Of a stretch of 64,000 nucleotides of DNA, positions 1 through 8,657 are shown piece after piece. Both the position numbers and the translations under genes were made by a program. Every line of letters starts with the position of its first letter. Position 1 is the stretch's first letter. The DNA lies in the NCBI RefSeq assembly GCF_029643245.1, contig NZ_CP116398.1:2418001-2482000 (forward strand), read 5' to 3'. The notes below the pieces were generated by a model. The model was given only the letters and a program-made list of their open reading frames with translations. It made no database searches and had not been told where the DNA came from. Origin of the DNA: Methylomonas sp. EFPC3 (GTDB taxonomy: Bacteria; Pseudomonadota; Gammaproteobacteria; Methylococcales; Methylomonadaceae).

Positions 1-435
1 CAGCGCATGTCTGATCGCATCGTCGATCGCGCCTTCGCTGAGTTCGCCGCCGTGGATATGCGCGATCGGAATCCTTAAATTCATGGCCGCCTGCGCCGCC
101 GCGAAAATCTCGAACCGGTCGCCGAGCACGACCGCGATGTCCGGCTCTAATTCCGCCAACGCATCGGCAAAACCGATCAAGCCCAAACCCATCGCCTTGC
201 TGATACCGACCGGCGTGTCCGACGACAGCAGCATTTCCACCTTTCGGTCGATGTTAAATCCGTCGGCGCTGATTTGTTGCCAGGTCAAACCGAATTCCGG
301 CGATAAATGCATGCCGGTGACCACCAACTGTAATTCCAGGTCCGGGTCAGCTTGAATTTCCTGCAGTAACCAATACAGCAAACCGTATTCGGCCCGCGAA
401 CCGGTAACGACGCAGATTTTGCGTGGCGCTGTCAT
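1..435 (-). CDS. UDP/GDP-sugar 2-epimerase (hydrolysing), NeuC/LegG-like, 5' part only
   Basis: This is the N-terminal 145 codons of a gene that runs off the left edge. I translated it by hand from the minus strand. It opens MTAPRKICVVTGSRAEYGLL and contains TGMHLSPEFG, VVLGDRFEIFAAA and IAHIHGGE. These are hallmark segments of the NeuC/LegG family, which hydrolyses a nucleotide-activated N-acetyl sugar to free a mannosamine-type precursor of sialic or legionaminic acid. The ATG overlaps the legC stop (ATGA), so the two are translationally coupled. The neighbouring LegB, LegC and LegF homologues favour LegG over a sialic-acid NeuC. The C-terminal half is not visible, and the matching synthase (LegI) is presumably further left. 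Confidence 0.8.
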   Translation of the reverse strand, partial: MTAPRKICVVTGSRAEYGLLYWLLQEIQADPDLELQLVVTGMHLSPEFGLTWQQISADGFNIDRKVEMLLSSDTPVGISKAMGLGLIGFADALAELEPDIAVVLGDRFEIFAAAQAAMNLRIPIAHIHGGELSEGAIDDAIRHAL

Positions 436-1571
436 AGCACCACGCTGCTGGGTACGTTGACCAAGCGCTCGGCCAAACGGCGCGAGTTTTCGAGACCATC
501 GGTCTGGCAATGGCGATACATCGGTAAATCCGACATCAGCTCCCACAAGGGCCGGGTCATCACGCCATGGTTATTGGTGTATTCCAGACACGCGTCGCGC
601 TCAGTCAAGTCATTGAGCAATAACGCATTCAACCAATAATTAGATTCTGCATCGGCTGGTTCGGCAAAGATTTTCACGGCATTGTCGACGGCCCAGTCCA
701 AGTAGCGGCGGGCCAATTCGCGCTTGGCGGCGACGAATTCCGGCAACTGCTCCAGCTGCGCCAGACCCAGCGCGGCGTTCAGATTCGGCATTCGGTAGTT
801 GTAGCCGATTCGGTCGTGTTCGAATTTCCAGGCATGGGCCAATTTAGCGGTGGTGGTCAGATGCTTGGCCTGCCGGGCCAATTCGTCATCGTCGGTCAGA
901 ATCATGCCGCCGCCGCCGGTGGTGATGATCTTGTTGCCGTTGAAGCTGAGCACGCCGAGTTTGCCGAAGGTACCGCAATGCCGATCGCCGAGCCGGCTAC
1001 CCAACGCTTCGGCCGCATCCTCGACGACGGCGATTCCATAGTCGCCGCAGACCTTAAGCAAGCCCGCCATATCGCAAGGATGGCCGAAGGTATGCATCGG
1101 CAGGCAGGCGGCGATACGCTTGCCGCTGGTTTTGTTATAAACCCCGTCGTCGCGGCGCTCGCCGTGTTGCGCCAGAAACGCCGCCAACGCCGCCGGCGAC
1201 AGGCCTAGAGTCGCGCTATCGACATCGACGAAGACCGGCTCGGCGCCGCAGTAGTGAATCGCATTGCAGGTGGCAATAAAGGTCACCGCCTGGGTAACCA
1301 CCTCGTCGCCGGGTTCGACGCCGGTCAGCAATAGCGCAATATGCAGCGCGGCAGAGCCGTTGACGGTGGCAACCGCATGCTTGGCGCCGCAGTATTCGGC
1401 AATCTTGCGCTCGAATTCACTGACATACGGCCCGACGCTGGAGACGAAGGTGCTGTCGATCACGTCGTTCAAATAGCGTTTTTCGTTGCCGGCAAAACGC
1501 GGTTCGTGCAACGGAATGAAAGCGTCGGTTTGGTAAATCTCCCTGACGAAACCGACCAAACGCTCAAACAT
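432..1571 (-). CDS. legC: LegC-type PLP aminotransferase for nonulosonic acid synthesis
   Basis: This 379-residue protein is a DegT/DnrJ/EryC1-fold aminotransferase. The family converts a 4-keto-6-deoxy nucleotide sugar to its 4-amino form. PLP-site features are visible: GSAALHIAL for phosphate contact, the VEDAAEALGS segment near residues 180-190, and the Schiff-base lysine in FNGNKIITTGGGG near residue 215. The opening with FIPLHEPRFAGNEKRYL resembles the LegC subgroup. It overlaps legB upstream by 8 nt and the legG-like gene downstream by 4 nt, and it follows the 4,6-dehydratase that would supply its substrate. The exact sugar (legionaminic against another di-N-acetyl nonulosonate) is inferred from the neighbours. 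Confidence 0.8.
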   Translation of the reverse strand: MFERLVGFVREIYQTDAFIPLHEPRFAGNEKRYLNDVIDSTFVSSVGPYVSEFERKIAEYCGAKHAVATVNGSAALHIALLLTGVEPGDEVVTQAVTFIATCNAIHYCGAEPVFVDVDSATLGLSPAALAAFLAQHGERRDDGVYNKTSGKRIAACLPMHTFGHPCDMAGLLKVCGDYGIAVVEDAAEALGSRLGDRHCGTFGKLGVLSFNGNKIITTGGGGMILTDDDELARQAKHLTTTAKLAHAWKFEHDRIGYNYRMPNLNAALGLAQLEQLPEFVAAKRELARRYLDWAVDNAVKIFAEPADAESNYWLNALLLNDLTERDACLEYTNNHGVMTRPLWELMSDLPMYRHCQTDGLENSRRLAERLVNVPSSVVL

Positions 1572-2544
1572 TGTAAATATCCGTTTTATATTTTTTCAGA
1601 TTCTCGGGCCGGCAAAACCAGTCCACGGTGCGGCGCAGGCCTTCTTCCAAGCTGACTTCCGGGTTAAACCCGGTTAATTCTCTGATCTTGCTGTTATCGC
1701 ACCACAACCGGTTGACTTCGGATTTTTCCGGCCGCAAACGTTGCTCGTCGACCAGAAATTCGACGTCGCTGGCCATGATGGCCTTGATCAGATTCAAGGT
1801 GTCGCCGACCGAGATTTCGAAATTGGAACCAATGTTGACTGTCTCGCCGATGGTTTTGTCCGACTCGGCCAGCGCGATGAAGCCGCGGCAAGTATCTTCG
1901 ACGTAGTTGAAATCGCGAGTCGGCGTGACGTCGCCGAGCTGGATTTGCTTTTTACCGGCGGCGATCTGGCTGATGATGGTCGGAATCACCGCTCTGGCGG
2001 ACTGGCGCGGACCATAGGCGTTGAACGGCCGGGCGATCGTCAACGGCAGATTGAAGGCATTGAAAAAACTCATCGCCATCGCATCGGCGGCAATCTTCGA
2101 GGCACTGTAAGGCGATTGCGGTTGCAGCGGATGTTTTTCGTCGATCGGTACGTATTGCGCGGTGCCGTAAACCTCGCTGGTCGAGGTATGGATCACCCGG
2201 CTAACGCCGACATCGCGCGCCGCCTGGCAGATGTTCAAGGTGCCGCGGATATTGGTATCGACATAACTGTCCGGCGCGACATAGGAATACGGAATCGCAA
2301 TCAACGCCGCTAAATGAAATACGGTATCGACGCCCTGGCAAATGCTGCGGCAGAACGCCGGATCGCGCACGTCGCCGCACACTACTTCGATGTCGTGTTT
2401 GCAGGCGGCATCGTCCAGCCAGCCCCAGGAATTAAACGAATTGTATTGCGCCAAAGCCCGTACCTCGCAGCCGCGCGCCGCCAGCATTTCGGTCAGATGC
2501 GAGCCGATGAAACCGTCGGCGCCGGTCACTAGAACTTTTTTCAT
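1564..2544 (-). CDS. legB: NAD-dependent nucleotide-sugar 4,6-dehydratase, LegB-like
   Basis: This 326-residue protein is an extended short-chain dehydrogenase. It has an N-terminal Rossmann motif (VTGADGFIGSHL), TSTSEVYG, and the catalytic Tyr-Lys pair in PYSASKIAADA near residues 150-155, followed by ARPFNAYGPRQ. Enzymes of this type convert UDP- or GDP-GlcNAc to the 4-keto-6-deoxy sugar, the first committed step of legionaminic acid synthesis. Its ATG overlaps the legF stop (ATGA) and its own stop lies inside the start of legC, so the three genes are coupled. A related role in another aminodeoxy sugar cannot be excluded from sequence alone. Confidence 0.8.
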   Translation of the reverse strand: MKKVLVTGADGFIGSHLTEMLAARGCEVRALAQYNSFNSWGWLDDAACKHDIEVVCGDVRDPAFCRSICQGVDTVFHLAALIAIPYSYVAPDSYVDTNIRGTLNICQAARDVGVSRVIHTSTSEVYGTAQYVPIDEKHPLQPQSPYSASKIAADAMAMSFFNAFNLPLTIARPFNAYGPRQSARAVIPTIISQIAAGKKQIQLGDVTPTRDFNYVEDTCRGFIALAESDKTIGETVNIGSNFEISVGDTLNLIKAIMASDVEFLVDEQRLRPEKSEVNRLWCDNSKIRELTGFNPEVSLEEGLRRTVDWFCRPENLKKYKTDIYNV

Positions 2545-3248
2545 ACCAATCCTTGTTTAACAAAGGCCTCGGCGATAGCCCAGTCTTCTGCGGTGTCGAT
2601 GTCCAGGCTTTGAATGGCGTTCATCACCAACGGCACGGTCTGCGGCGGATAGAACGATTTATATTCCAGCAAGTAGTCGGTCCGAACCAGATACATTGCC
2701 CCATTCGGAGTCAACAACGGCTGGGTTTGTTGCCGGCTGGCCTGGATCGGTTGCCGGTTGTCCAGCGCTTGCATGAAACCGTCGCGCAATTGGAACAACG
2801 TGGTCAGGTTGCGCTGGATTTCCTTGCAACCGATCACCGCATCGACGTTACCGCCATTGGCCAATGTCATCGCCTGGCGAAGTATAGCCGGACTGCGGAA
2901 CGGCGAGGTTGGCTGCAACAACATGACCCAAGCCGGCAAATAACCCTGATTCCCGCGAAACCAATCCAAGGCATGTTCCACCACTTGCAGCGACGACGCA
3001 CCGTCCGTCGCATGACAGGCCGGGCGCAGAAACGGCACGGCCAGCCCGGCCTTACGGCCAATCTCGGCATACGCTTCGGCATCGGTCGACAACAGCGCCA
3101 ACGACTGCGGCAACCCGGCCCGATTAATGGTTTGCGCGGTCCATTCCAGCAGCGGCTTGCCGGCCAGCGGCCGGACATTTTTGTCCGGCAACCCTTTGGA
3201 GCCGCTCCGTGCCGGAACCACGACCAGTAAATCGAATGCTGCCGCCAT
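2541..3248 (-). CDS. legF: Acylneuraminate (legionaminate-type) cytidylyltransferase
   Basis: This 235-residue protein belongs to the CMP-sialic acid synthetase family, which activates a nonulosonic acid with CTP for transfer. The nucleotide-binding start VVPARSGSKGLPDKNVRPLAGKP is diagnostic (residues about 10-32). LLQPTSPFR near residue 110 and the late DIDTAEDWAIAE segment also match. It lies 16 nt after the Hsp70-like gene and overlaps legB by 4 nt. In known legionaminic pathways this is the last cytoplasmic activation step, so its presence implies that the sugar is attached to something. I infer LegF rather than NeuA from the adjacent legB and legC. Confidence 0.78.
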   Translation of the reverse strand: MAAAFDLLVVVPARSGSKGLPDKNVRPLAGKPLLEWTAQTINRAGLPQSLALLSTDAEAYAEIGRKAGLAVPFLRPACHATDGASSLQVVEHALDWFRGNQGYLPAWVMLLQPTSPFRSPAILRQAMTLANGGNVDAVIGCKEIQRNLTTLFQLRDGFMQALDNRQPIQASRQQTQPLLTPNGAMYLVRTDYLLEYKSFYPPQTVPLVMNAIQSLDIDTAEDWAIAEAFVKQGLV

Positions 3249-3264
3249 GACTTATCTCCCAGCG

Positions 3265-6000
3265 CTAAATCAGTTTCAATCCAGGCGGCAAGGCTTCGCC
3301 GAAGATTTGTTTTTCCTGGCTTTCGTCAAGCGCTGTGTATTCGGCCACCATGTCCTGCCACGACGCCGGGGCTTTGGCCTGTTTCAATTTATCCAGCACT
3401 TGCCGGCGCAAGTCGTCGTCGATATCGCGGACGCGGTCGTCGCAACGCCGCGCCAGCAAGGTCGCGGCGAAGCCGATCTGCACCTGCTTTTTCCAATCGG
3501 CAGCCAGCAATTGGTTTAACCAAGCGGACGCCTGAGCCGGCGGTATCACATCGTGGTTGTTGCCGTGAAACAGTATCCGCGCCCCGATCCGGCCCAAGGC
3601 CCACCAGCTTTGTTCGGGTTCGCCGGCTTTGGCCAAACGTTTCAGCAGCCATTCGCCTAATTGCAATTTATCGGCCACCGCCAAACGCTCCAGCGATGCC
3701 GCCAACCGCAGTATGTCCTCGTAGCCGCGGGTTGCGAGTTGCTTCGCCAGCCCCGGCTGGCGGGCCGAGGCCGGATTGATGAACTTGCCGATATCGTTAA
3801 AAATGCGTTGCTGGGCCTCGGCCGGCAAACCGCCGGCGACTCGCCGCCACAAGGTCCACCATTCGGCCCAGTTCTGCTTTTCGTTGACGAACTGCAGACC
3901 TTCGGGATACAGCTTCCACAGTTGCTCCACCCGCCAGTCGTCCAGCGGATAACCGAAACCGGGCCGCAGGCAAAACCCGATCAAGCTGCACCACAACCGC
4001 TCGTGCTGTTCGCTGCGCCGGCGGTATTTGCTGCCGTCCAACAAGGCATTGCATAATTCGCGCAGTAGCGGGGTTTGCCACTCGCCGCGCGGGACGGCCA
4101 ACACTTTTTCCAAATCGGCACGCAAGGTTTTTACCGCCTGCGGGTCGACTTGTTTGGATTTGGCGCCGAATACGGCCTGAATCTTTTCCAGGGCTTGCGG
4201 CAGTTGCGCGGGCAGATCGGCATTTACCAACGCGGATTTGGCCTTGCGGATCTGAAATTCGACATCCCACCGCTGCTGCTCGCCATCCAGCGCGACGCAT
4301 TGCAAACGCAAGGTGCCGACTTCGGTATAGCTTGCCGACAACTGCACGGCAACTTCGGCCCGCTGTTGGCCTTCGAACGCCACCGCCAATGGCGGCAAGC
4401 TGTGGAAGCGGTCGTCGTCGAGTTCGACCAGGTCGCCGGTGCGGTAATCGCCGTCGCCGCTGGCCGAGAGCAAATGGAAGCGCACCGGCTGGCCGACGCG
4501 TAACGCAAATTGGCGGCCGGCCAGCAACACTTCATGCCCTTCTTCGCTGCCTTTCGGCAAAATGCAGACGCCGCGCCGGGTTTGACCGGCACTGTCGACC
4601 AGCAAGAAATAACTGCGCGCCGCGCCGCCACCGATCCGCAATTTTTTATCGCGGCGGGCGATGGCGTAGCTGACTGCACCGTAGGCAACCGCCAATTCCG
4701 GGTCCGGATTGTCCAGCACGGTCGGCGCCCGGCCGCCGCGCCAAGCCGACAGCAGCCCCGTTACCCGCTGCACCAGTGCCCGGCTGCGGAATACGCCGCC
4801 GTTCAACAACAGCACATCGGGTACGATGCCCTGCTCGCCGAGCGCCTGTTGCGCGGCCTGGGCATGCGACTGCAAAAAACCGGCGATATGCTTGCTGATG
4901 GCCGGCTCGGCCGCGTAGGGCAGACCGAATTCGACCACCCCGCTACGCTTCTTGTCCGGCAGTTCCTGCAGCCCCGACAGAGGCAGGAAACCGTCCAACG
5001 CAATCTGTCTGACTTCCTCCCGGCTCAACGCTGTGGTTTTACTACCGCCGATCAATTTGGACCCACCGCCGAGCAAAGTCACAGCCATTTGATCCGGCGC
5101 ATCGTCGGCCAGCAAGCGTTCTTTGGCGATCCGGCATTGCTCCAGCAATTGCGCCAGGTCGGCACTGGACAGTTTGCGTTCGGTACCGCGTAACCGGCTC
5201 TCGGCCAAGTGCGCCAGGGCCAGATCGATATTGTCGCCGCCCAGCATCAAGTGGTCGCCGACGCCGATGCGGGTCAATTTGGGCTCGCCGGCGCCGTATT
5301 CGATTTTGATTAGGGTCAAGTCGGTGGTGCCGCCGCCAACGTCGCAAACCAGCATCAAGCGGCTGCCGGCCAGGCTGGGCTCGATGCTGCCGGCATGGCG
5401 GCGCAACCAGTCGTAACATACGGCCTGCGGTTCCTCCAGCAGACGCACGTCGGCCAGACCGGCCAATTTCGCCGCCTCCAAGGTCAGAGAACGGGCCGAT
5501 TCGTCGAACGAGGCCGGCACGGTGACGACAAGGGTTTGCCGCGCCAACGGCGCGTCGGGAAAGCGCTGCTCCCAAACCGTCCGCACGTGCTGCAAATAAC
5601 TCGCACTGGCCGCCAGCGGCGATACCTTGAATACCGACTCGTCACTCCCCCACGGCAAAATCGGTGCCGTATGGTCGACTGCTGTATGCGACAACCAGCT
5701 CTTGGCGCTGGTGACCAGGCGGCCCTGCGATTTGGCACCCAGGACTCGCGCGGCTTCGCCCAGTACAGCTCCATCCTCGGCCAACAGGAAACCGGCTTCC
5801 GCACTCAATTCGCCCGCCGCCGGATGGTAACGCACCGAAGGCAGCAGCGGTTTGGACGCGACTTCGCCCGGCGCGGTCATCTGCGGAATTTCGAACAGGC
5901 GGATGGTCTTGTGCGGATCGCCGACAGCGGCATAGGCCACGACGGTATGGGTGGTACCCAGATCGATACCGACTAAATATTGGCTGGCTGAGTTATTCAA
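3265..6000 (-). CDS. Hsp70/DnaK-related chaperone with long non-canonical C-terminus
   Basis: The N-terminal half is an Hsp70-type ATPase: YLVGIDLGTTHTVVAY (phosphate 1), LVCDVGGGTTDLTLIKIE (phosphate 2) and LLNGGVFRSRALVQRV (adenosine site). The C-terminal 400 or so residues do not look like a DnaK substrate-binding domain. They are Trp- and Leu-rich and resemble the DUF3731-type extension of DnaK-related proteins, from memory and unchecked. I place the start at TTG 6000 (LNNSASQYLVGIDLG, 911 aa), 5 nt after the tolC stop. A longer ATG start at 6042 would lie inside tolC. It sits between secretion and sugar genes in one operon, so a role in keeping the giant exported protein competent is attractive but unproven. 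Confidence 0.72.
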   Translation of the reverse strand: MNNSASQYLVGIDLGTTHTVVAYAAVGDPHKTIRLFEIPQMTAPGEVASKPLLPSVRYHPAAGELSAEAGFLLAEDGAVLGEAARVLGAKSQGRLVTSAKSWLSHTAVDHTAPILPWGSDESVFKVSPLAASASYLQHVRTVWEQRFPDAPLARQTLVVTVPASFDESARSLTLEAAKLAGLADVRLLEEPQAVCYDWLRRHAGSIEPSLAGSRLMLVCDVGGGTTDLTLIKIEYGAGEPKLTRIGVGDHLMLGGDNIDLALAHLAESRLRGTERKLSSADLAQLLEQCRIAKERLLADDAPDQMAVTLLGGGSKLIGGSKTTALSREEVRQIALDGFLPLSGLQELPDKKRSGVVEFGLPYAAEPAISKHIAGFLQSHAQAAQQALGEQGIVPDVLLLNGGVFRSRALVQRVTGLLSAWRGGRAPTVLDNPDPELAVAYGAVSYAIARRDKKLRIGGGAARSYFLLVDSAGQTRRGVCILPKGSEEGHEVLLAGRQFALRVGQPVRFHLLSASGDGDYRTGDLVELDDDRFHSLPPLAVAFEGQQRAEVAVQLSASYTEVGTLRLQCVALDGEQQRWDVEFQIRKAKSALVNADLPAQLPQALEKIQAVFGAKSKQVDPQAVKTLRADLEKVLAVPRGEWQTPLLRELCNALLDGSKYRRRSEQHERLWCSLIGFCLRPGFGYPLDDWRVEQLWKLYPEGLQFVNEKQNWAEWWTLWRRVAGGLPAEAQQRIFNDIGKFINPASARQPGLAKQLATRGYEDILRLAASLERLAVADKLQLGEWLLKRLAKAGEPEQSWWALGRIGARILFHGNNHDVIPPAQASAWLNQLLAADWKKQVQIGFAATLLARRCDDRVRDIDDDLRRQVLDKLKQAKAPASWQDMVAEYTALDESQEKQIFGEALPPGLKLI

Positions 6001-6005
6001 AATGC

Positions 6006-7338
6006 TTAGTTCGGGCTGGTGGATTGCGGCTGCTGCAGCCATTGGTTGACTTCTTCCAGGTTCTGCGGCGAGATCACACCCACCGCATGTAAAAAACGCA
6101 TCCGATTTTTGACGTAACTGTAACGACCCTGAGCCAAATCGCGTCTGGCGCGGAATTCGGCTTGCTGGGTGTCGAGCACATCGCTGATGGTTTCCAGGCC
6201 GAATTTAAAGCCTTTTTCCTTGGCTTCGCGCGATTTTTTGGCCGATTCCAGAGCTTTGGCCGACGCGGCAATCCGCCGCACGCTGGCGTTGGAGGTTAAA
6301 AACGCGTCGCTGATTTCCTTGACCAGGGCGCGGATTTTGCTTTCGTTTTCGTTTTTTGCCAACTCCAGCCGGTGCTGGGCTTCATTGGTTTTTTCCGAAA
6401 TCACCCCGCCGCTGAAAATCGGCACGCTGACATTGATGCCGGCGGTCTGCACTTCGGTTTGCGGCGTGCGCGAACTTTGAAAGCCGGTATCGCTGTTGAA
6501 GTAATTAAATTGCAAATCGACCACCGGCAGATGCCGGGAGCGTTGCATCGCCACATCGTCGCTGGCCGCTTCGATCGCACTGAGTTGCGCCCTCAGTAAC
6601 GGATTCTCGCTTTTCGCGACGGCGATCCAGTCATCCAGGTTACCCTGCAGCGGCTGGTAGTCAATATCCTCGCGCAATCGCGCCAAGTCTTGCGGCAGAT
6701 TGCCGGTCATCTCCCGCAAATTTTCCCTGGCCTTAACCAGTACGGTTTCCGCTTCGATCTGGCTGGCCTGCAATTGGTCGAGTCTGGCCTCGACTTCATA
6801 GAGATCGGTAATTTTGACCAGTTGTTTGGCAAATTGATGTTTGATTTGTTCGTGCTGCACGGCCAAGGCTTCGGTTTCGCCGCGCAGCAAATTCAGCTGG
6901 TCCTCGGCTTGCAGCAGATCAAAGTAACGCTCGACCACATCGTCGATCAGCGCGTTTTTCGGCTTCGATTTGTTCTTCGATGTAGACGTTCTCGGTTTCC
7001 TTGGCCCGGCGCCAGTTCCAGAATTTGGCGAGGTCGACCAGCGACTGGTTGACCGAGATGTAGTAGCGCTTGCCGGGATAAGTCGTGTTGACCTCGCGGC
7101 CACTGCCGCTGACGGTCTGGTCGTTGTGCGACCAGTTGCCGGTCGCCGTGACTTGCGGCAAGAACTCGCCGAAGGATTGTTCTTTTTGCGCGGTACCGAT
7201 ATTCAGTTTCAAACCGGCGGCTTTCAATTTCGGATCGCCGGACAAGGCCTGCTGGTAAACGCTGACTAGGTCGTCGGCAAGCGCCTGACCGACACTCGAC
7301 ACCGCCAATGCTAAGGCAAAACTCCAAGCCGGTTTCAT
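6006..7338 (-). CDS. TolC-family outer-membrane channel of the type I exporter, frameshifted as sequenced
   Basis: This is the outer-membrane component of the tripartite type I exporter. Reading frame 1 starts at 7338 with a signal peptide (MKPAWSFALALAVSSVGQALA) and the TolC-like DDLVSVYQQALSGDPKL, but stops at 6919. The rest (VERYFDLLQAEDQLNLLRGE onward to PQSTSPN) is in a second frame ending at 6006. The frames join cleanly at the A5 run (plus-strand T5, 6955-6959). Removing one A gives EQIEAENALIDDVVERYF and a protein of about 443 aa, normal for the family. Possible explanations are sequencing error, a true knockout, or +1 recoding. Its ATG overlaps the stop of the membrane fusion gene (TGATG). 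Confidence 0.85.
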
Positions 7339-8654
7339 CAGTCTTCGTTGAAGGCGCGGGCCACCGCGTTGGTGATCGGTTGCAGCAGGTATTCCAGCAC
7401 GGTGCGCTCGCCGGTCGTGATCAGCACCTCGGCCGGCATGCCCGGCAACAATTCCACTTCGCCCAGTTTTGCGTAGCTGTCCGGAGTCAATTCGATTTGG
7501 GCTTGGTAATAAGCCATCCCCGATTTTTCGTCGCTGAGCCGGTCGGCGGAGAGATTGGTCACGATACCGTCGAGTTTGGGCACTACCGATTGTTTGAAAG
7601 AACTGAACCGGACTTCGGCTTTGAGGCCTTCGTGCACCCGGTCGATGTCCATCGTCGACACCTGGGCATTGACGATCAGGTCTTCGTTCTGCGGCACCAA
7701 ATCCAGAATCGGCCGACCGGGACCGACCACGGTGCCGACGTTATGTAAGGTCAAACCCAGCACGCGGCCGGCGGCCGGCGCGCGGATTTCGGTTCGGGCC
7801 AGTCTTTCCCGGGCCGCGGTCAAGCGTTGCGTCACGTCGAAAAGTTGGGCTTGAGCCTCGCCGAGCTTGCCGGCGATTCCCTCCTGGAATTGTTTCTCCA
7901 GTTGCAAAATCTGCAACTGGGTTTCGCCGATCTGCATTTCGTTGCCGGCAATTTCGGCGGTCAGCGCCGCAATCTCGCCGGACGCTAATGTCAAATTACG
8001 CTCGATATCGCGCACCCGTTGTTTGCCGGTGAAACCTTCCGCCAGCAATTCGCGCAAGTCCTTGAGTTCGTCTTTATACGACTCGGCCAAAGCCTGTTTG
8101 GCCGCGCGTTGCCCGCGCAAGCCCTCGACCCGGCTGGCCAATTGGGTACTGCGTTGCTTAAGCACCGAGATTTCCCCTTCGTGGGAAAGTTTTCGCGCCA
8201 GAAAAATCCGGCTCTCGGCTTGTTTGGCCTCCAGCGTGCGGGCGTCGGCGTCGTCCTGCAGGGTATCCGGAAATTCGACGGCCGGCTTGCGGTCGCGCTC
8301 CGCGCTGAGCCTGGCGACCTGGGCCGACAACGTAATCTGCTGGCTGCGCAAAATATCCTGCTCCGCGCGGATCGAGGTATCGTCGAGCCGGATCATCACA
8401 TCGCCTGCCTTGACGAAATCGCCCTCTTTGACCAGCAACTCGCTGACCATGCCGCCGTCCAGATGTTGCACGGTTTTGCGATGGGATTTGACCGCCACAT
8501 AACCCGGTGCCATTGCCGAGCTGTCCAACGGCGCGAAATAACTCCAGACGCCGAAGATACCGAGGGTGGCAAATATCACAGCGTTACCGATATTGCGGAT
8601 CGGCCGGTCGTCGATGACTAAAGAAATGGTTTCCAGCTCCGGGGATTGACTCAT
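7338..8654 (-). CDS. HlyD/PrtE-family membrane fusion protein of type I secretion
   Basis: This 438-residue periplasmic adaptor has a short cytoplasmic N-terminus and one membrane segment (AVIFATLGIFGVWSYFAPL, residues about 25-43). A biotinyl-lipoyl half-motif follows (VQHLDGGMVSELLVKEGDFVKAGD), then a long coiled-coil hairpin (about 110-280) rich in Gln, Glu, Ala and Leu. A second lipoyl half (TEIRAPAAGRVLGL) and a C-terminal barrel (VEVELLPGMPAEVLITTGERT) complete it. It links the inner-membrane ABC exporter to TolC. It lies 3 nt after the ABC gene and overlaps tolC by one base, the standard ABC-MFP-OMP order for PrtDEF or RsaDEF type systems. Confidence 0.92.
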   Translation of the reverse strand: MSQSPELETISLVIDDRPIRNIGNAVIFATLGIFGVWSYFAPLDSSAMAPGYVAVKSHRKTVQHLDGGMVSELLVKEGDFVKAGDVMIRLDDTSIRAEQDILRSQQITLSAQVARLSAERDRKPAVEFPDTLQDDADARTLEAKQAESRIFLARKLSHEGEISVLKQRSTQLASRVEGLRGQRAAKQALAESYKDELKDLRELLAEGFTGKQRVRDIERNLTLASGEIAALTAEIAGNEMQIGETQLQILQLEKQFQEGIAGKLGEAQAQLFDVTQRLTAARERLARTEIRAPAAGRVLGLTLHNVGTVVGPGRPILDLVPQNEDLIVNAQVSTMDIDRVHEGLKAEVRFSSFKQSVVPKLDGIVTNLSADRLSDEKSGMAYYQAQIELTPDSYAKLGEVELLPGMPAEVLITTGERTVLEYLLQPITNAVARAFNED

Positions 8655-8657
8655 CGT

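Noticed and set aside
3265-6042. ATG 6042 as the start of the Hsp70-like gene
   Set aside because: It lies inside tolC and adds a non-conserved Ala-rich leader; the fold begins right after TTG 6000.
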